Shown here: piece after piece, positions 23,525-35,248 of the stretch | How the letters are laid out: each line of letters opens with the position of its first letter | Position numbering within the stretch: position 1 is the stretch's first letter | Assembly: GCA_027922465.2 (NCBI GenBank) | Contig: BQMF02000762.1 | Span: forward strand, 1-64,000 | DNA: 64,000 nt | Source of the DNA: Turritopsis dohrnii | Lineage: Eukaryota; Cnidaria; Hydrozoa; Anthoathecata; Oceaniidae | Direction: 5' to 3' | Program-made: the position numbers and the translations under genes | Notes under the pieces: generated by a model | Database searches by the model: none | What the model saw: only the letters and a program-made list of their open reading frames with translations | What the model was told of the DNA's origin: nothing

Positions 23525-23830
23525 ACCGACTGGTAGCCTTTTGGTAGAGTGGTTGAGTGCTTCCTTCCTGTTCCGAAGGTCGCGGGTTCAATTCCCGACC
23601 GAGTCATGCCAGCGACTATAGCAGTGTAAATCACTCGTCTCTGCTTAGCACTCAGCAAGAAAGTAGGAATGATGTCTAGGATGGTTGTTTAGTTGAGCAC
23701 TTCTTGTCAATACAGCTTCCGTAGCAGAAATGGGGGCTTTAATTGCTCTTCGCAGGACCTCCATTGATAACAGTACCTTAAGGAACTGGAGTCCCGGGTA
23801 AGTAACTGTAAATAAGAAAATGAAAATTTG
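23525..23830 (+). mobile_element. tRNA-derived SINE, copy 1
   Basis: A tRNA-like head contains an A box (TGGTAGAGTGGTTGAGTG) and a B box (GGGTTCAATTCCC), then a body shared with 41475-41790 (CATGCCAGCGACTATA, TGCTTAGCACTCAGCAAG, GGGGGCTTTAA, AACAGTACCTTAAGGAACTG) and an A-rich tail. The minus-strand frame reading RSGIEPATF is the usual SINE artefact, not a gene. It lies between the two PITP genes. Confidence 0.85.
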
Positions 23831-24016
23831 AAATTCGTGTAAGTTTTATCTCAGTTCAAAGCTCGTTATAAACCGCGAACATTAATCAAATTATGAATTT
23901 TCAATTTTGTCAATTGCAAACGATTTATAAATAAATAAACAGGCATTATTTATTTATTGTGTTCTTGATTTTTGTTTTCCTATGTTTTGCTTTCATTTTT
24001 GCAAACTTTACGAGAA

Positions 24017-24292
24017 ACTTGTTTGTCTGAAATATAATTTATTGAAAAGAAGAGATAGGCAAAGAAAATTGCATTCTTTGCACATTCTTAGCTTAGCTTA
24101 AAAATTAATAGTTTAACATGTGCTTTTTTTTCACTGATACTGACTAACTTGCATTTTTGTTTTCTCTGAAATATGATTTATTGAAAAGAAAAGATAGGTA
24201 AAAAAAATTGCACTCGCGCGCACATTCTCAGAATAACTAAAAAATTAATAGCTTAACATGCAGCTTTTTCAATGATAACTGATAAACTTGCA
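24017..24292 (+). repeat. Tandem duplication, ~135-bp unit
   Basis: Two diverged copies, each with TCTGAAATATAATTTATTGA, AAGATAGG, AATTGCA, AAAATTAATAG and CTTAACATG blocks in the same order, lie directly upstream of PITP copy B. They may be part of its promoter region. Confidence 0.75.
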
Positions 24293-24384
24293 TTATTAGG
24301 TTTCAAATATATACTCTGTGGTGAGAAACATTTTTAATAAACACAACAAATGTTTTACTTGTTCGTGTAGATTTTCAAGTAAAA

Positions 24385-25203
24385 ATGAATGAAGAGTTTT
24401 GGGAAAATCCTCAAAGAACAAGTGTTATTCACGAATTCAGAATTGTCTTGCCTTTATCCACAGATGAATATCAAATTGGTCAACGGTACTGTACTGCCGA
24501 AGCACATTCCAATGCAAGAGCTTCCGCGGAAGAATTCAATTGGTCATTAAACAAACCAATAAAAGTCGAAAGTCAAATAGCGCAGCATACATTAAAGAAC
24601 ATCAGCTTCTGCAACAAACGCATTTTACCAAAAGGATTTTCGCAATTTTCAGAAGAATCCGTTAATGTATTCCCAGATTGCCGAACAAAGTATTCCAATG
24701 CATACATGAAGGAAAATTTCCATGTTGTGATCGATAGTCGGCACGTAGATGGATTGGGAGGTGAAGATAATATATTTAATTTGAGTGAAGAGGAATTAGC
24801 CAAACGTAAAGTTGAAGTCATCGATATTGTCAACGATAAAATTAAGCCATCAAAATGCGATGATGTCAAAGATCCAGCCGATTTTAAGTCTGAAAAACAC
24901 GGTCGTGGTCCGTTTCAGGGTGTGGGTTGGGAAAAGAATCAAAAGCCAGTCATGTGTGTCTACAAACTTTATCGGATTGAGTTTAAATGGTGGGGCCTGC
25001 AATGGTTGATTGAGAAAATGATTTTCCATGGAATACGTCAGCTTCTGTTTAATTTCCAACGAAGAGTGGTTTGCTCTATGGATATTTGGATGGGAATGAG
25101 CTTGGAGGATATCAAGAAATACGAAGATAAAAACATGGAAGAAATGAATTCAGAGAAAACTTCAAGTGACGGAGGTGATGAAAAACAAACAAAAAAAAAT
25201 TGA
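24385..25203 (+). CDS. Class I phosphatidylinositol transfer protein, intronless copy B
   Basis: A 272-residue paralogue of copy A with the same landmarks: EFRIVLPLSTDEYQIGQRY, QHTLKNIS, FPDCRTK, GRGPFQGVGW and FKWWGLQ. An acceptor-like TTGTTCGTGTAG ends at 24370, 14 bp before the ATG. From about codon 110 to 220 it is almost base-for-base identical to copy A, while the first ~100 codons and last ~20 differ at many positions. That pattern fits gene conversion after tandem duplication. Both frames are fully open, so both copies are probably expressed. Function as for copy A: phosphatidylinositol/phosphatidylcholine transfer in the cytosol. Confidence 0.9.
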   Translation: MNEEFWENPQRTSVIHEFRIVLPLSTDEYQIGQRYCTAEAHSNARASAEEFNWSLNKPIKVESQIAQHTLKNISFCNKRILPKGFSQFSEESVNVFPDCRTKYSNAYMKENFHVVIDSRHVDGLGGEDNIFNLSEEELAKRKVEVIDIVNDKIKPSKCDDVKDPADFKSEKHGRGPFQGVGWEKNQKPVMCVYKLYRIEFKWWGLQWLIEKMIFHGIRQLLFNFQRRVVCSMDIWMGMSLEDIKKYEDKNMEEMNSEKTSSDGGDEKQTKKN

Positions 25204-26827
25204 CTGATTGAACTGGTCCACAACTCTTAAGACATTATTGGTAATTGCTAGTAGAATTCGTAACAAAGACCAAATTTTCTGTATCACTTTCAGACAATTT
25301 GTAAAAATAGATGCACCAATGGATATAAGCAAACTTGAAGTAGCGTTTTTATTAGTTTTTTCATGCTTGTAGTCAATGTATATTTGATTCATGCGTTCAC
25401 TTTAATCTGCATTGTTTAGTTAATGCCCTACAGTTAATGCCAATAATGATATAGTAACGACCAGACTGTGGAGATTCTATGGGTGAGACATAATGTGTTT
25501 AATTGGTTCGGGTTTACGCTTTTGACGACTCGACATTGCCCGGTAAACACAAAAACGTCTTCAAGACGTCTTTCAAGATGCCGAAAGGGCGTCTTTAATA
25601 CGTCTCTATTTGGTTGAAACCTGTAACGCTTTTAGACGAGTTTGTCAAATGAATCAGCCATTTGAGTTTCAGCAATCGCTTAAGGGCCGTTGATATCAAC
25701 CATCAAAGGTTTCCGTAGGAATGAAAATGGACCGTACAAAAAAATTACGCAAGTTTTCCAATAGTAATAAAAAACCTGTCATGATTAAGAGAAGAGTCTG
25801 GAAAACTTCACTCTCCAAAAAAAGGTCCTTATTCAAAAGTTAACCAATATTTACGAAAACAATGTCGGCCTTGCACATCGTCAGTCAAAATTGAAAAGCA
25901 AGTTTTGCATACAGATTAAATATTTATCATGTGGAAAAGATATTAAACAAAGTTTTAGAAATTATGTTTACGTATAACTGTAGTTTTAGTTCGCATAAAT
26001 CTTGGAATACAGTAAAAAGAAAAGTTTTTCAATAAGATTTCACAATACACACTCACGAAGTTCAATTAGGAATTATTCTATCCTATTAAGTGTTGCTAGG
26101 AAGTGTTGCTAGGAACTTCAAAGAAATGGGTGGTTACCCGTGCAGCTGTTATGTCTGACACACTCTAAAACGTGAAGCCACATATTTTTTTAACTTCCAT
26201 CATATCAAACCACATATTTTTTTAACCTCCATCATATCAAATTGTAACAAAAATCGAATTTTTGTGAGCAGGTTCAACATATAACTGTCAAGGGTGAATT
26301 TATACAGCATTATCGCATCGTAGCTATATCAGCAGTAGTAAATGCTTTTAGAGGTAACTAATTTAATGCGCACATAATTCTCAAGCCGGGTGCTTAACTG
26401 TTGGATGGAAACTCTTAAATTACTTTAATTTGTAATTATCCACATAAGCATTACAAATTTATGTTAAAAAGGCATGGTACCAACTTATAGTCGTAAGGAG
26501 CTGCCATAACTGTGCGCTCAACATAAGACTCGATAGGATGCACATCCTGCAGGGATGATGTAGGTACATCACAAGTGGCGTTTATAAGTCAGGTGAAAGT
26601 TTCTTCTAAGTCATGTTGCTGGAAAAAACTTTTTAAATTTTGTCTAAGAACTATGTTTTTTGTCTCGTTCTTTCATACATTTTTATAAGATGTTTCGCCT
26701 ACTCCAGTGATGATAAGTGAGACACTATAACGAAGTAGATAGATGTATGGATACGGTGATCATCCACAGATGAATTTTGTTTTGAAACTATGAATATGAA
26801 CATCTCATCCATTTGTCATGTTAATAA
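25204..26827. other. Gene-free stretch
   Basis: No exon recognised. A 33-bp unit ending CCATCATATCAAA is duplicated in tandem at 26177-26241, and AAGTGTTGCTAGG is repeated at about 26090-26115. At 25540-25600 the sequence is locally rich in ACGTCTT, like the tract at 51120-51480. Confidence 0.4.
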
Positions 26828-26947
26828 CCCAGTGGGCAAATCGTTAAAAAGTCACTGCGATGAAGAGCATTTTTATCGAAATGCTGTGTATGTTTCTATA
26901 GAGATGCACTCCTTCACCGTGGCTTTTCAATAAATTTGCCCACTGGG
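26828..26947. mobile_element. MITE with CCCAGTGGGCAAAT termini
   Basis: The two ends, CCCAGTGGGCAAAT and ATTTGCCCACTGGG, are exact inverted repeats, and the pairing continues imperfectly for about 50 bp into a ~120-bp element. A half-copy of the same family lies near 6690-6770. Confidence 0.7.
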
Positions 26948-27163
26948 AACCATGTCGGTTGATTGAAACTACATAGTTAAAAGAAATTCTTCTTATCTTT
27001 TCGTAAAAAGAAACTCGCAGTACAGTTGCGAAAGAGAAACATTCATTACATAAGTAGATCCAAAGAAGTAGATCCAAGAAAAAATAGATTCAAGTATTGT
27101 AAGCGTCTTTATAGTTTGTTCTAAATTTCCATTTCGTTGATAATTTCGTGTCAACAGTTTCAT

Positions 27164-28770
27164 TCAACAAAATCCGCAATCCTTGTAGCAATTCTTTTTA
27201 AGATATTCTGCATATTTTCCACTACATTTATAACCCCACTCCATGAAATTACCACATTTTCTGTCTCCCATCAGGTTTTCGCATTTCGCCTTTGGTGCTA
27301 GTCCAAGTTCCTTTAGTGTCGGCGTAATAACTATAATATAATTTGAAGAAAATGCTGTTATGAGAGATGGACAAGGTGAAGCACTTGTTATCAGAAATAC
27401 GTATAGCCTTATTCTCAGTATTTATTCAATTAACGTTGCTGAGGGATTTTTTAACAAAGATAACTTATAACATAGAATTTAGTCGTTAGTCGAGTTACAT
27501 TCTTTTTACTCGTAAGTCGAGTTACTTTTTTTTTACTCGTAAGTCGAGTTACTTTTCACCTTTTTGTTTTTTGTGCGCGGAAAGGTATTTTCTGACTAAC
27601 TCATTTACCTCCAGGATATCTTGGTTGCACATTTCGACTGTAGTCTTTGTACCTCTGCCCCATCCAATGGAAATTTCCTTGCGGACTGTACTTAGCTACT
27701 ATGAATGTTTCGACATTGCCGTACTCAGGATAGATTCGTGATTTTCCTACTGCAATACCAACACCAAACTTTAGTGTATCCTTCCAAACCACTTGCGTGA
27801 AGTGACCAACTGGTTTTCCGTTTTTAGATTTGGCGGTTGAGTAATCGTAGTCATCTATCTCGTTATACCTATGAGAAAAGAAAACATCGCAATAAACGGT
27901 TCTGAAAGGATTTCCTTCATTGCCGGATCAGTGCTTGCTTTTTGACACCATTGAATTAATGTTGACATCTCAATGACTTCTTTTACCATGCTAATGTGGC
28001 GACTGGGCACGTGGATGGGGCGTTATTGTCTTCCCAATAAAGGTTTTCACCAAGTCCGTTCTTATTTGTATCGTGTTTAAGCAAGGTACGACTGCGCCCT
28101 TGATTCATAGCAAGCAATTTTTCCGCATACTGCTGCGCCTTTGCAGCGATACTTTCATCCCACTCCAAAGGAGGCGTATTTTTGTGTAGCGCCCGAAGCT
28201 GGTTGTGGACAGCAACGCATGCTTCTAAAATCAAGCAGAAATGAATAATTAGCTTGAAATTTTTAGAAAACTTCTTGTTAGAAATCGGAAAAATCGGAAA
28301 AATCGGGAAAATCCTTAAGCATGTTTTCGAAAACTTCTTGTTAGAAATCGGAAAAATCGGAAAAATCGGGAAAATCCTTAAGCATGTTTTCGAAATATAT
28401 AAACTGTTTCTAGCTTCATTCTGACGAGATAAGTATACTCTGGTAGAGAAACACTGAACATACCGATTTCTTGTTGATGAAGAGAATCTAGGAATGAAAA
28501 GAACAGGATGTAACATTGGGAAACAGACCATAAAAGAAAAACACACAGGTATAAAAAGTCTGGGTCTACAGCTAAATGTAAAAGGAAAGGAGGCCACGAA
28601 ATTCCATGAAGTACTGAAATCTCTTTTCAATACTTGATGTTGCTACAACCGTACTGAATGTGAAACCACGTCTCAGCACATTTTGAGTTTCCAATTTTCA
28701 AATACTTACAAATGTGTTCAATCGATGCCATAAAAGCCATGGAGAAAAACGCACTCAACATCGAAGCCAT
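27164..28770 (-). CDS. Secreted CAP/SCP-domain protein with C-terminal ShKT domain, 249 aa
   Basis: Five minus-strand exons: 28710-28770, 28464-28487 (a 24-nt microexon), 27987-28224, 27609-27868, 27164-27330. All phases agree (750 nt with stop). Exon 1 encodes a signal peptide (MASMLSAFFSMAFMA). The CAP domain has the expected motifs: VHNQLRALH, LEWDESIAAKAQ, GENLYW, AWYNEI, GHFTQVVW and YSPQGN, including the His/Glu pocket residues. The last exon encodes a six-cysteine ShKT module (CENL, RKC, YKC, NC, DC, GFC) that closes the protein. CAP-ShKT secreted proteins are common in cnidarians and nematodes, with roles suggested in venom, immunity or the extracellular matrix; which applies here cannot be told. 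Without the microexon the exon 1 to exon 3 join would create a stop, so the microexon is required. Confidence 0.88.
28267..28396. repeat. 63-bp tandem duplication in a CAP-gene intron
   Basis: Two essentially identical 63-bp units (CTTCTTGTTAGAAATCGG, then AATCCTTAAGCATGTTTTCG) lie in the intron between the microexon and the third exon. Near identity implies a recent duplication. Confidence 0.85.
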
Positions 28771-31204
28771 TATGTTGTGTGTAGATTGTTTGTTCTTTAT
28801 CGTTGACCGTTGCTTCGCATACACTTCGTCTTGTGATGATCGGCGACATGACAGCCATATTTATAAGGCTTGTTGTATCACATGTTTTATTTTCATTGTT
28901 TTGTTTTGTTTTGCAACAGCTTGTGTTTCTTTGCCTGCTTCTTCTTTATTAAAGAAAACATGAAAGAATTTTTTTTTCCTCTTCAAAGCGAATGAAAAAT
29001 TAATTCTTTTCGGGTTGTTTTTCCATTTTCTTTTTTTAGTTTTTGTTCATTTGATGGAAAAATATTTTGGTCACATCTGTTCTTTATTTACAAGGGAATT
29101 TTGTTTTTTTCGCAATTCATCATGAAATGAGTAAACTAAACTAATTGAATGAATATTGAAAATGAATGGATGAATGGATGAAAAAAGAAAAAGGAATAGG
29201 AAAAGGTTGGAGTCAATTGAGAATGATTAGTAAACAAGCCTGAATATATTTCATAATGGTAGATTTCATAATGGCAGTCGTTTCCTGTCGAATCCGTACA
29301 CTGTGTTGCCCGAATGAATTTTATTTTCAGTTTCCTTTTCTTGGAGTTTACTTCGTGAAAAACATTGGTAGACTTTCAGCAACTCCTTTGAGAAAGATTG
29401 TTTCGTGTTGTAACTACAAGAAAGCAGACTGCTTAGAAATCGGGTATGTTGGGCCGTTAAGAGAAAGCCGTTCAACAAGTAATTAAACATTCTAATCTTA
29501 TTGGTTTGTTTTTAAGAATTCTATGTGATCTTACCACGTTCAAATCGAATGAGTTACGTACACACGCACCTGTTAAAAAAAATTCTGATCATTTTCCTTC
29601 TAGGGAGTTCTAGAAAGAATGAACAATCTGGAAGACTGAGGAAGAACAAGAGTTCTTATAGTCAGTTTTCATATACGATCCATCTTTCGTCGGCATATCA
29701 GCTCGCTTGTATCAGGTCAATGAGGATAAGAATGATAGAGTTTAGAAGCGTTCATCCAAGTCGAGTTTCACACTGTTTTAATCAAATGACAATAGTTTCA
29801 CCTATAACCAACCCGATAGTGTGATGGCTAATCAAGTGCAGAGTATACTGGTCAGAGAAACAAAATCCAAGTACGTTTCTTACTTGGGAGAATCGTAGAC
29901 ATTTCTTGGGAGAAGCATCAAGCGTTTCTTTTATAGTTTTTCTCTTGTGATAGAGGTGATTAGGAATTAATGTGTAGAAAGGCGGGAAATTTCCCCTTTC
30001 TGTAAAGAAATAATTGACATGAAGAAAAGCACCGGGAGCATGTATACACGTGCATTTCTACGAGCCGTGAAAGGGGAGTCGTAAAATTTATAAGTTCAGA
30101 AATTCATCTAATATTATGTTACTTGATTATCGATAGTCCATAACCAAAACTTTCTTATTCCTGTTTGGATTACCGAGAACATTCTTTCGTCTTGTTTTTT
30201 TTTAGGATTTGTAAAAATGGATTATATGGAAAGGTTATTTAACTATCCTTGGTCATTAAACGAGGGAGTGCTTCCAGACTGCTATGAAACTATAAACTAA
30301 ATTACGTACTAAATTTTCATTACATGTCTTAGATGTTCTCATGTTTTACTAACATCCTATCTTTTGATTATCTTGCCCCTCCTCCAACTCCACCTTCATC
30401 TTGAGGATGTTTACTTTGGTCTTTTCAGGAAAAAAAGAGTGTTCTTACAGTGATGGCGCCATAATGCGTCATTTTATTGTGCAATATTATTATAAGTTCC
30501 GGAATGAATTTCTCAATGATCACGCCCCGGCGCGCATATTAATTGCGAAGTAGAATATTATTATAGAAATTTACACATAATTTTGCCCACCGGAAAGCCA
30601 ATTAAAATGTTTTAAACTTCCTTGTACAGTGTTTCAGAAATCTAACATCTGCTTGAGTTTTCAGAAAAAAGCTTCCCAAACTTTTTGTGGTGGATGTGAT
30701 GATATTATTGGAAACCCGTAATACTTTATCGAGAGTGGGTGTATCGAGAATGGGCGAATCGAGAATGGGCGTATAAGCATATTACGTTATCTTCAAATAT
30801 GAATGTCTTTGATAAATTACATCAACAAATCGAAATCAAAAAATTAACAAGAAAAAATTAATATTCAGGTTTCTGGTTTGCGCCCATACGCCAAGCATTC
30901 AATAAGCTTATAGTCCTGGGCGTTTGCGAAAGCTTTGCGTTAATCGATCATAGGTGTTTATGATGGATGTTAGATTAAAATTGCAGAAAGCTGATATCTT
31001 TTCATGTGTTTTGTTGTTGCTTCAGGCTTTCCAAATATCTGTCATGAATTTCCTTTGTTCAGAATGATGGCTACAGGCAGGATGATGGGTACAGGCAGGA
31101 ATTTCCGGGTTTTTCCATCACAGGTAACGGTTAAGAACAAGCCTGCAAACTTCTGCTGTGGGACTTCGTTCTCTTTGTTAGGGTTGGTGTTTATCAAAGC
31201 CTAG
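28771..31204. other. Gene-free stretch upstream of the CAP gene
   Basis: Several frames of 65-100 codons exist on both strands, but none shows a motif, signal peptide with splice context, or coding-like composition. The CAP promoter would lie in the first few hundred bases. Confidence 0.4.
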
Positions 31205-31410
31205 TAACAGCACAGCGCCCAACATCCAGCACAACGCTCAACCTCCAGTACAACGCTCAACATCCAGTACAACGCCCAACATCCAGCACAACGCCCAACA
31301 TCCAGCACAACGCCCAACCTCCAGTACAACGCCCAACATCCAGCACAACGCCCAACATCCAGCACAACGCCCAACATCCAGCACAACGCCCAACATCCAG
31401 CACAACGCTA
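31205..31410. repeat. 19-bp minisatellite
   Basis: About ten units of AACATCCAGCACAACGCCC with few variants (CTC for CCC, CCTCC for CATCC, AGTAC for AGCAC). The array is purine/pyrimidine biased, with almost no G on the plus strand compared with C. Frames that read through it as repeats are low-complexity artefacts. Confidence 0.9.
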
Positions 31411-34400
31411 ACTTCAAAGGCAGCTCAGTAGAGATAATTCCGGCTTTTTTTCCATATCCAATAATCCGATTGCATTCGTTTCGGAATTTCAAACCGTCGT
31501 ATAACAGCGAATAGCATGACTAACTCTTAAAGAATTCCTTCTTAAATTGTTTTTTTACCACCCCCATCATAATTACCCCAAAAGCTCATGCAAAAACATT
31601 ATGAACACTGGTGTCTTCGTTTTGACACTTGCATGTCAGATTATCTCGTTGACGTCACAAGTTTATCATGCCATTCTTGCCAAATTCTCGAGGGGATTAA
31701 GCATAGTAAAAACAATCCTTGTAGCTACACCCACTGGAGGTGTTGATGGGAAATTATTCTGCCAAATACACCCCCACAAGCAAAATGGTGGAAAAGCTGT
31801 GAGAAACTACGGTAGTAAGTGTGACCAAAAAAGAATGGCAAAACGAAAAATGGCGTTCATTCATAATGGTCTTAAAATTTGGCAGCACAAGAGACACACC
31901 ACATTGAGAAAATAATCAATAATAAAAATCTCTGATAAAATTTCAACAATTCACACATAATATCTCCAGTGACGAAAAAACCTTTAAGATCTGATAAAAT
32001 GGCATTCGAGAAAAACATCATGGCGTTCCTATTTCTCGTGTGTTTACCACGCTTACAGAAACTTTGGCTTCTATTTTGATTGATTGAGATGATTATCCTT
32101 TTCTCTCCATACAAACCACGTTAACTGCTTATCTAATAAAATCTTAATAGGACACTGATTGAATAACTATTTATCTCGCTCATTATATCTTTTTGAAATC
32201 TTGTTTTCTCGACACCGCACAAATATGGTAGTTTTTCCTGCTGATTTCATTTAGTGGATTATCATGCTGAGTTCGACTTCATAAATAGAGTATGCAGAAT
32301 ATGAATCTGTATTGCGATTGATATTGTAGGGTCGCGCTTCGAATTGACAGATAGTTGTTGTAGGTTCTATGGTAATATTTTGAAGACGTGCTATTGGCTC
32401 TTTTACAATTGAATGTAAGTAGTCGATTGGTTCAAACTCTGCAGTTGAAAATTTCGCCTTTTGATTGGATAAGAAGAGGCCAGTTGTAAGCTCGTTGTAC
32501 CAGCCTCAAATGACAAGTTTTTTGCCTCAAACTGTCTGATGATTAGAGTCCAATAGATGAACTGTTTAACATTATTTATTTTACTTTATGTAAATATTTC
32601 CATGATGGTAGCTTAGTTGTTTAATTGTTGTCTTCTACGCATCTTCTATTTATTGAAGCTATTCAGAGGTTCCAATTCATTCTATATTGTAATTTCATGC
32701 TAACCTTGAATCAACGCCCTTGAGTCAACGCTAGTCTATTTTACGCTCAACCTTGTTGGTGTTGCTTTCCGCAGATCCACAGAAAAAATCTTGCAGATAA
32801 GCAGCTTAACGCCTGTCCTTCGAACGCCACGTCATGAAAACAACACCACTAAGGTTTAGAATCTCTAAACTGAAACATGAGCATTACGGTAAGCCAATGT
32901 TTACGATAAAACTCTTGGGTATTTCCTCGAGTATGAAAATATTTTTAAAAGTATTTGCAAGAAAGATGCTGCTAAACCTGATTCTCGCTATTCAAACATT
33001 TCTGGTTTTGAGTCTGTTCTGGTTCGAGTCATCTGAAAATACCAGACACTGACCTCAAAGTCAAAGAATCGAAGAAGTTAGAGGGTCTGGGTTTGAGGTT
33101 GCTCATTGTGGTCCCCCTATGGTTTTCTGTTACTGCAAACAGTTTGTGACTGTATTCTAATACTAAATTTTATTTCAAAATAAGTAATGAGGATGGATTA
33201 AAAGGAAATTAGAAGTAATTACTTATCACAGTTACGTGATACAGATTACGATACCAAGCTAATAATAATGGTAAAGCCAGTGAAATCTTATTAAAGCTTT
33301 CCTTCTCGCGTGAAGACCGCCATTTTAGTTCTTGAGAATAAAGCCTGATTGTGTTTTTAATTGGCTGCCGTGGTTATTTTTATTACAACGAGATGATTGT
33401 TGTCATACAAACAGGATGTTAGGTATTAGATTGCTTTTGTGTTACAAAATGGTAGGCGCTCGTTATTTTTGCAAAATGTGGTCAGTTATTTGTTACTAAT
33501 AAAGTCCAGTCAGTGTCGAATACACACAAAAAAAAATCTCCTCCTCTTTTTATTGCATTTCTTGAAAACAGGAACTGAATTGAACAGTTTTTATAGACAT
33601 CTGTGGAGAAGGGCAAGTCCACATACATCATCCAGATACTTCAACAATACCGCCATACTACTGTTTGAACCAATAAACATACTCAGAAATAACGCCATGA
33701 AATCTTATGCTTATTGTCTTAAGGCACGAGCGTGTTATTTACGCCGAGGAAATGATTGTTCACGGTAAGACGCCTCATCAAATCTTCTTATCGTATCAAC
33801 AGTTACAAGTTATAGGGGCGACTGCGATGCCATAGACAATCTAGTCAATAATTTCCAATGATTGTTAATCTTATCAGTAGAAACCTTACATTAAACAATA
33901 ACTCATTGAATTGCGTTCAAATTATTCAATTCACCCCTGATAAGATGTAATAGTAAACAGAGATAGGGAACAACTTGTTCCCAAACCCTCAATATTAGTC
34001 TAGTAAATGTTACTTATTTCTTACGTGGTTAAAGGCCTGGAAAAGACCTTTCTGGTTTTATTTTCGACCATTTGAGTTAATTCTGTCTATATTTAAACAA
34101 GAGCTTGTCCAACTAAAATCCTTTTTTGCTCAATTGACTCGTTGTGAAATGAAAACGAAGTTCTAAAGGTTAATGACTGAATTTAGTTAGAACAATGATG
34201 AGAGACTATAAGACTGTTATTTGTTTTGAGTGACTGATTGTGGAATCACTAGAGAAAACAAAATTGAGAGGAAATTGAGTGTTACAAAAGTAGTAAATAC
34301 GAAAGGTAGTGATGTTTTAAAGCTTTGTTACTCTATCAGCTTATGCTTGTTGTTATTGTTGTTATTTTGTTGTTGTTGTTGTTGTTCGTAAACAAATAGA

Positions 34401-35215
34401 GGTCTGATGCAGATCGTATACCATTTCTCTGAGTTTCTGTCATCGTGTCACCGATTTTTTTTTTCGACTTCCATATTAAGTAAATTCTTTAAAAATCACA
34501 GTGGAATGACGTCATAGTGGAATAACTTAAAAGTTTGAGATTTTTATTATTTTGACGAGACTGGAATCTAGACTGGAATGAGTTGGTTAATCTCTATCAT
34601 CGATTATCCAGGCTAACGAATTAAAAACACACCGGTCGGTGGGATATGACGCTATATCAAAATTTGTTTGATGGAAATTGTGGATTAATGAATTAACCTA
34701 ACGTTAAAATCTCAGTTTTGTTTACAATAACTTCGTCATTAATGTTTTTTTTTGACACGTTTGAAGTTCAACAGCAAGGTCAGGTTTTTCCTACAACATT
34801 GATAGCGTGAATGAATGCTTGAATGAATGGATGCAATTGACTTATCACTCTGTACAAGGCTAGGTTTAATCACGTGATCACAATAAAGTGCAGGTAAAAA
34901 GTGTAAGTTATAAATGTAGGCAGCAGAATCAACAACTCCAGACCAGATCCTTATGTGGTTCCAATGTCAAAAACAGACACACGACCTGGGTACGAAATTA
35001 CGATAGAAATTAATGATAAAACATAACAACAGGTTATCGTGATCAGAAATTGCAGTCTGTATTTTAGACAATTTCAAAATTTATTGATGAAAATCTAGCT
35101 ACCTCAGAATAAATCACTCCTACTAAGAATGTCTCTGACAGGTTTGTTTTGACTTTCATCTGACAAAAACCTTATTTATTTCTTTTTTATAGATATGAAT
35201 CCAATGTTATAAAGA
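31411..35215. other. Gene-free stretch upstream of the class A GPCR
   Basis: No reliable exon. The plus-strand frame at 31547-31915 (122 codons) has no domain. A (TTG)n-like run is at 34345-34386. Near 35192 a pyrimidine-rich tract ending TTTTATAG resembles a splice acceptor for the GPCR leader. Confidence 0.4.
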
Positions 35216-35248
35216 AATGAAAATAAATACATAAATAAACAGGCAAGC

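Noticed and set aside
23266..23658. 130-codon minus-strand frame with RSGIEPATF
   Set aside because: This string is the familiar translation of a tRNA-derived SINE head. The frame overlaps the SINE at 23525.
31201..31492. Repetitive Cys/Trp/Leu proteins (units like CAGCWALCW) on minus
   Set aside because: They are translations of the 19-bp minisatellite in two frames, with no independent coding evidence.
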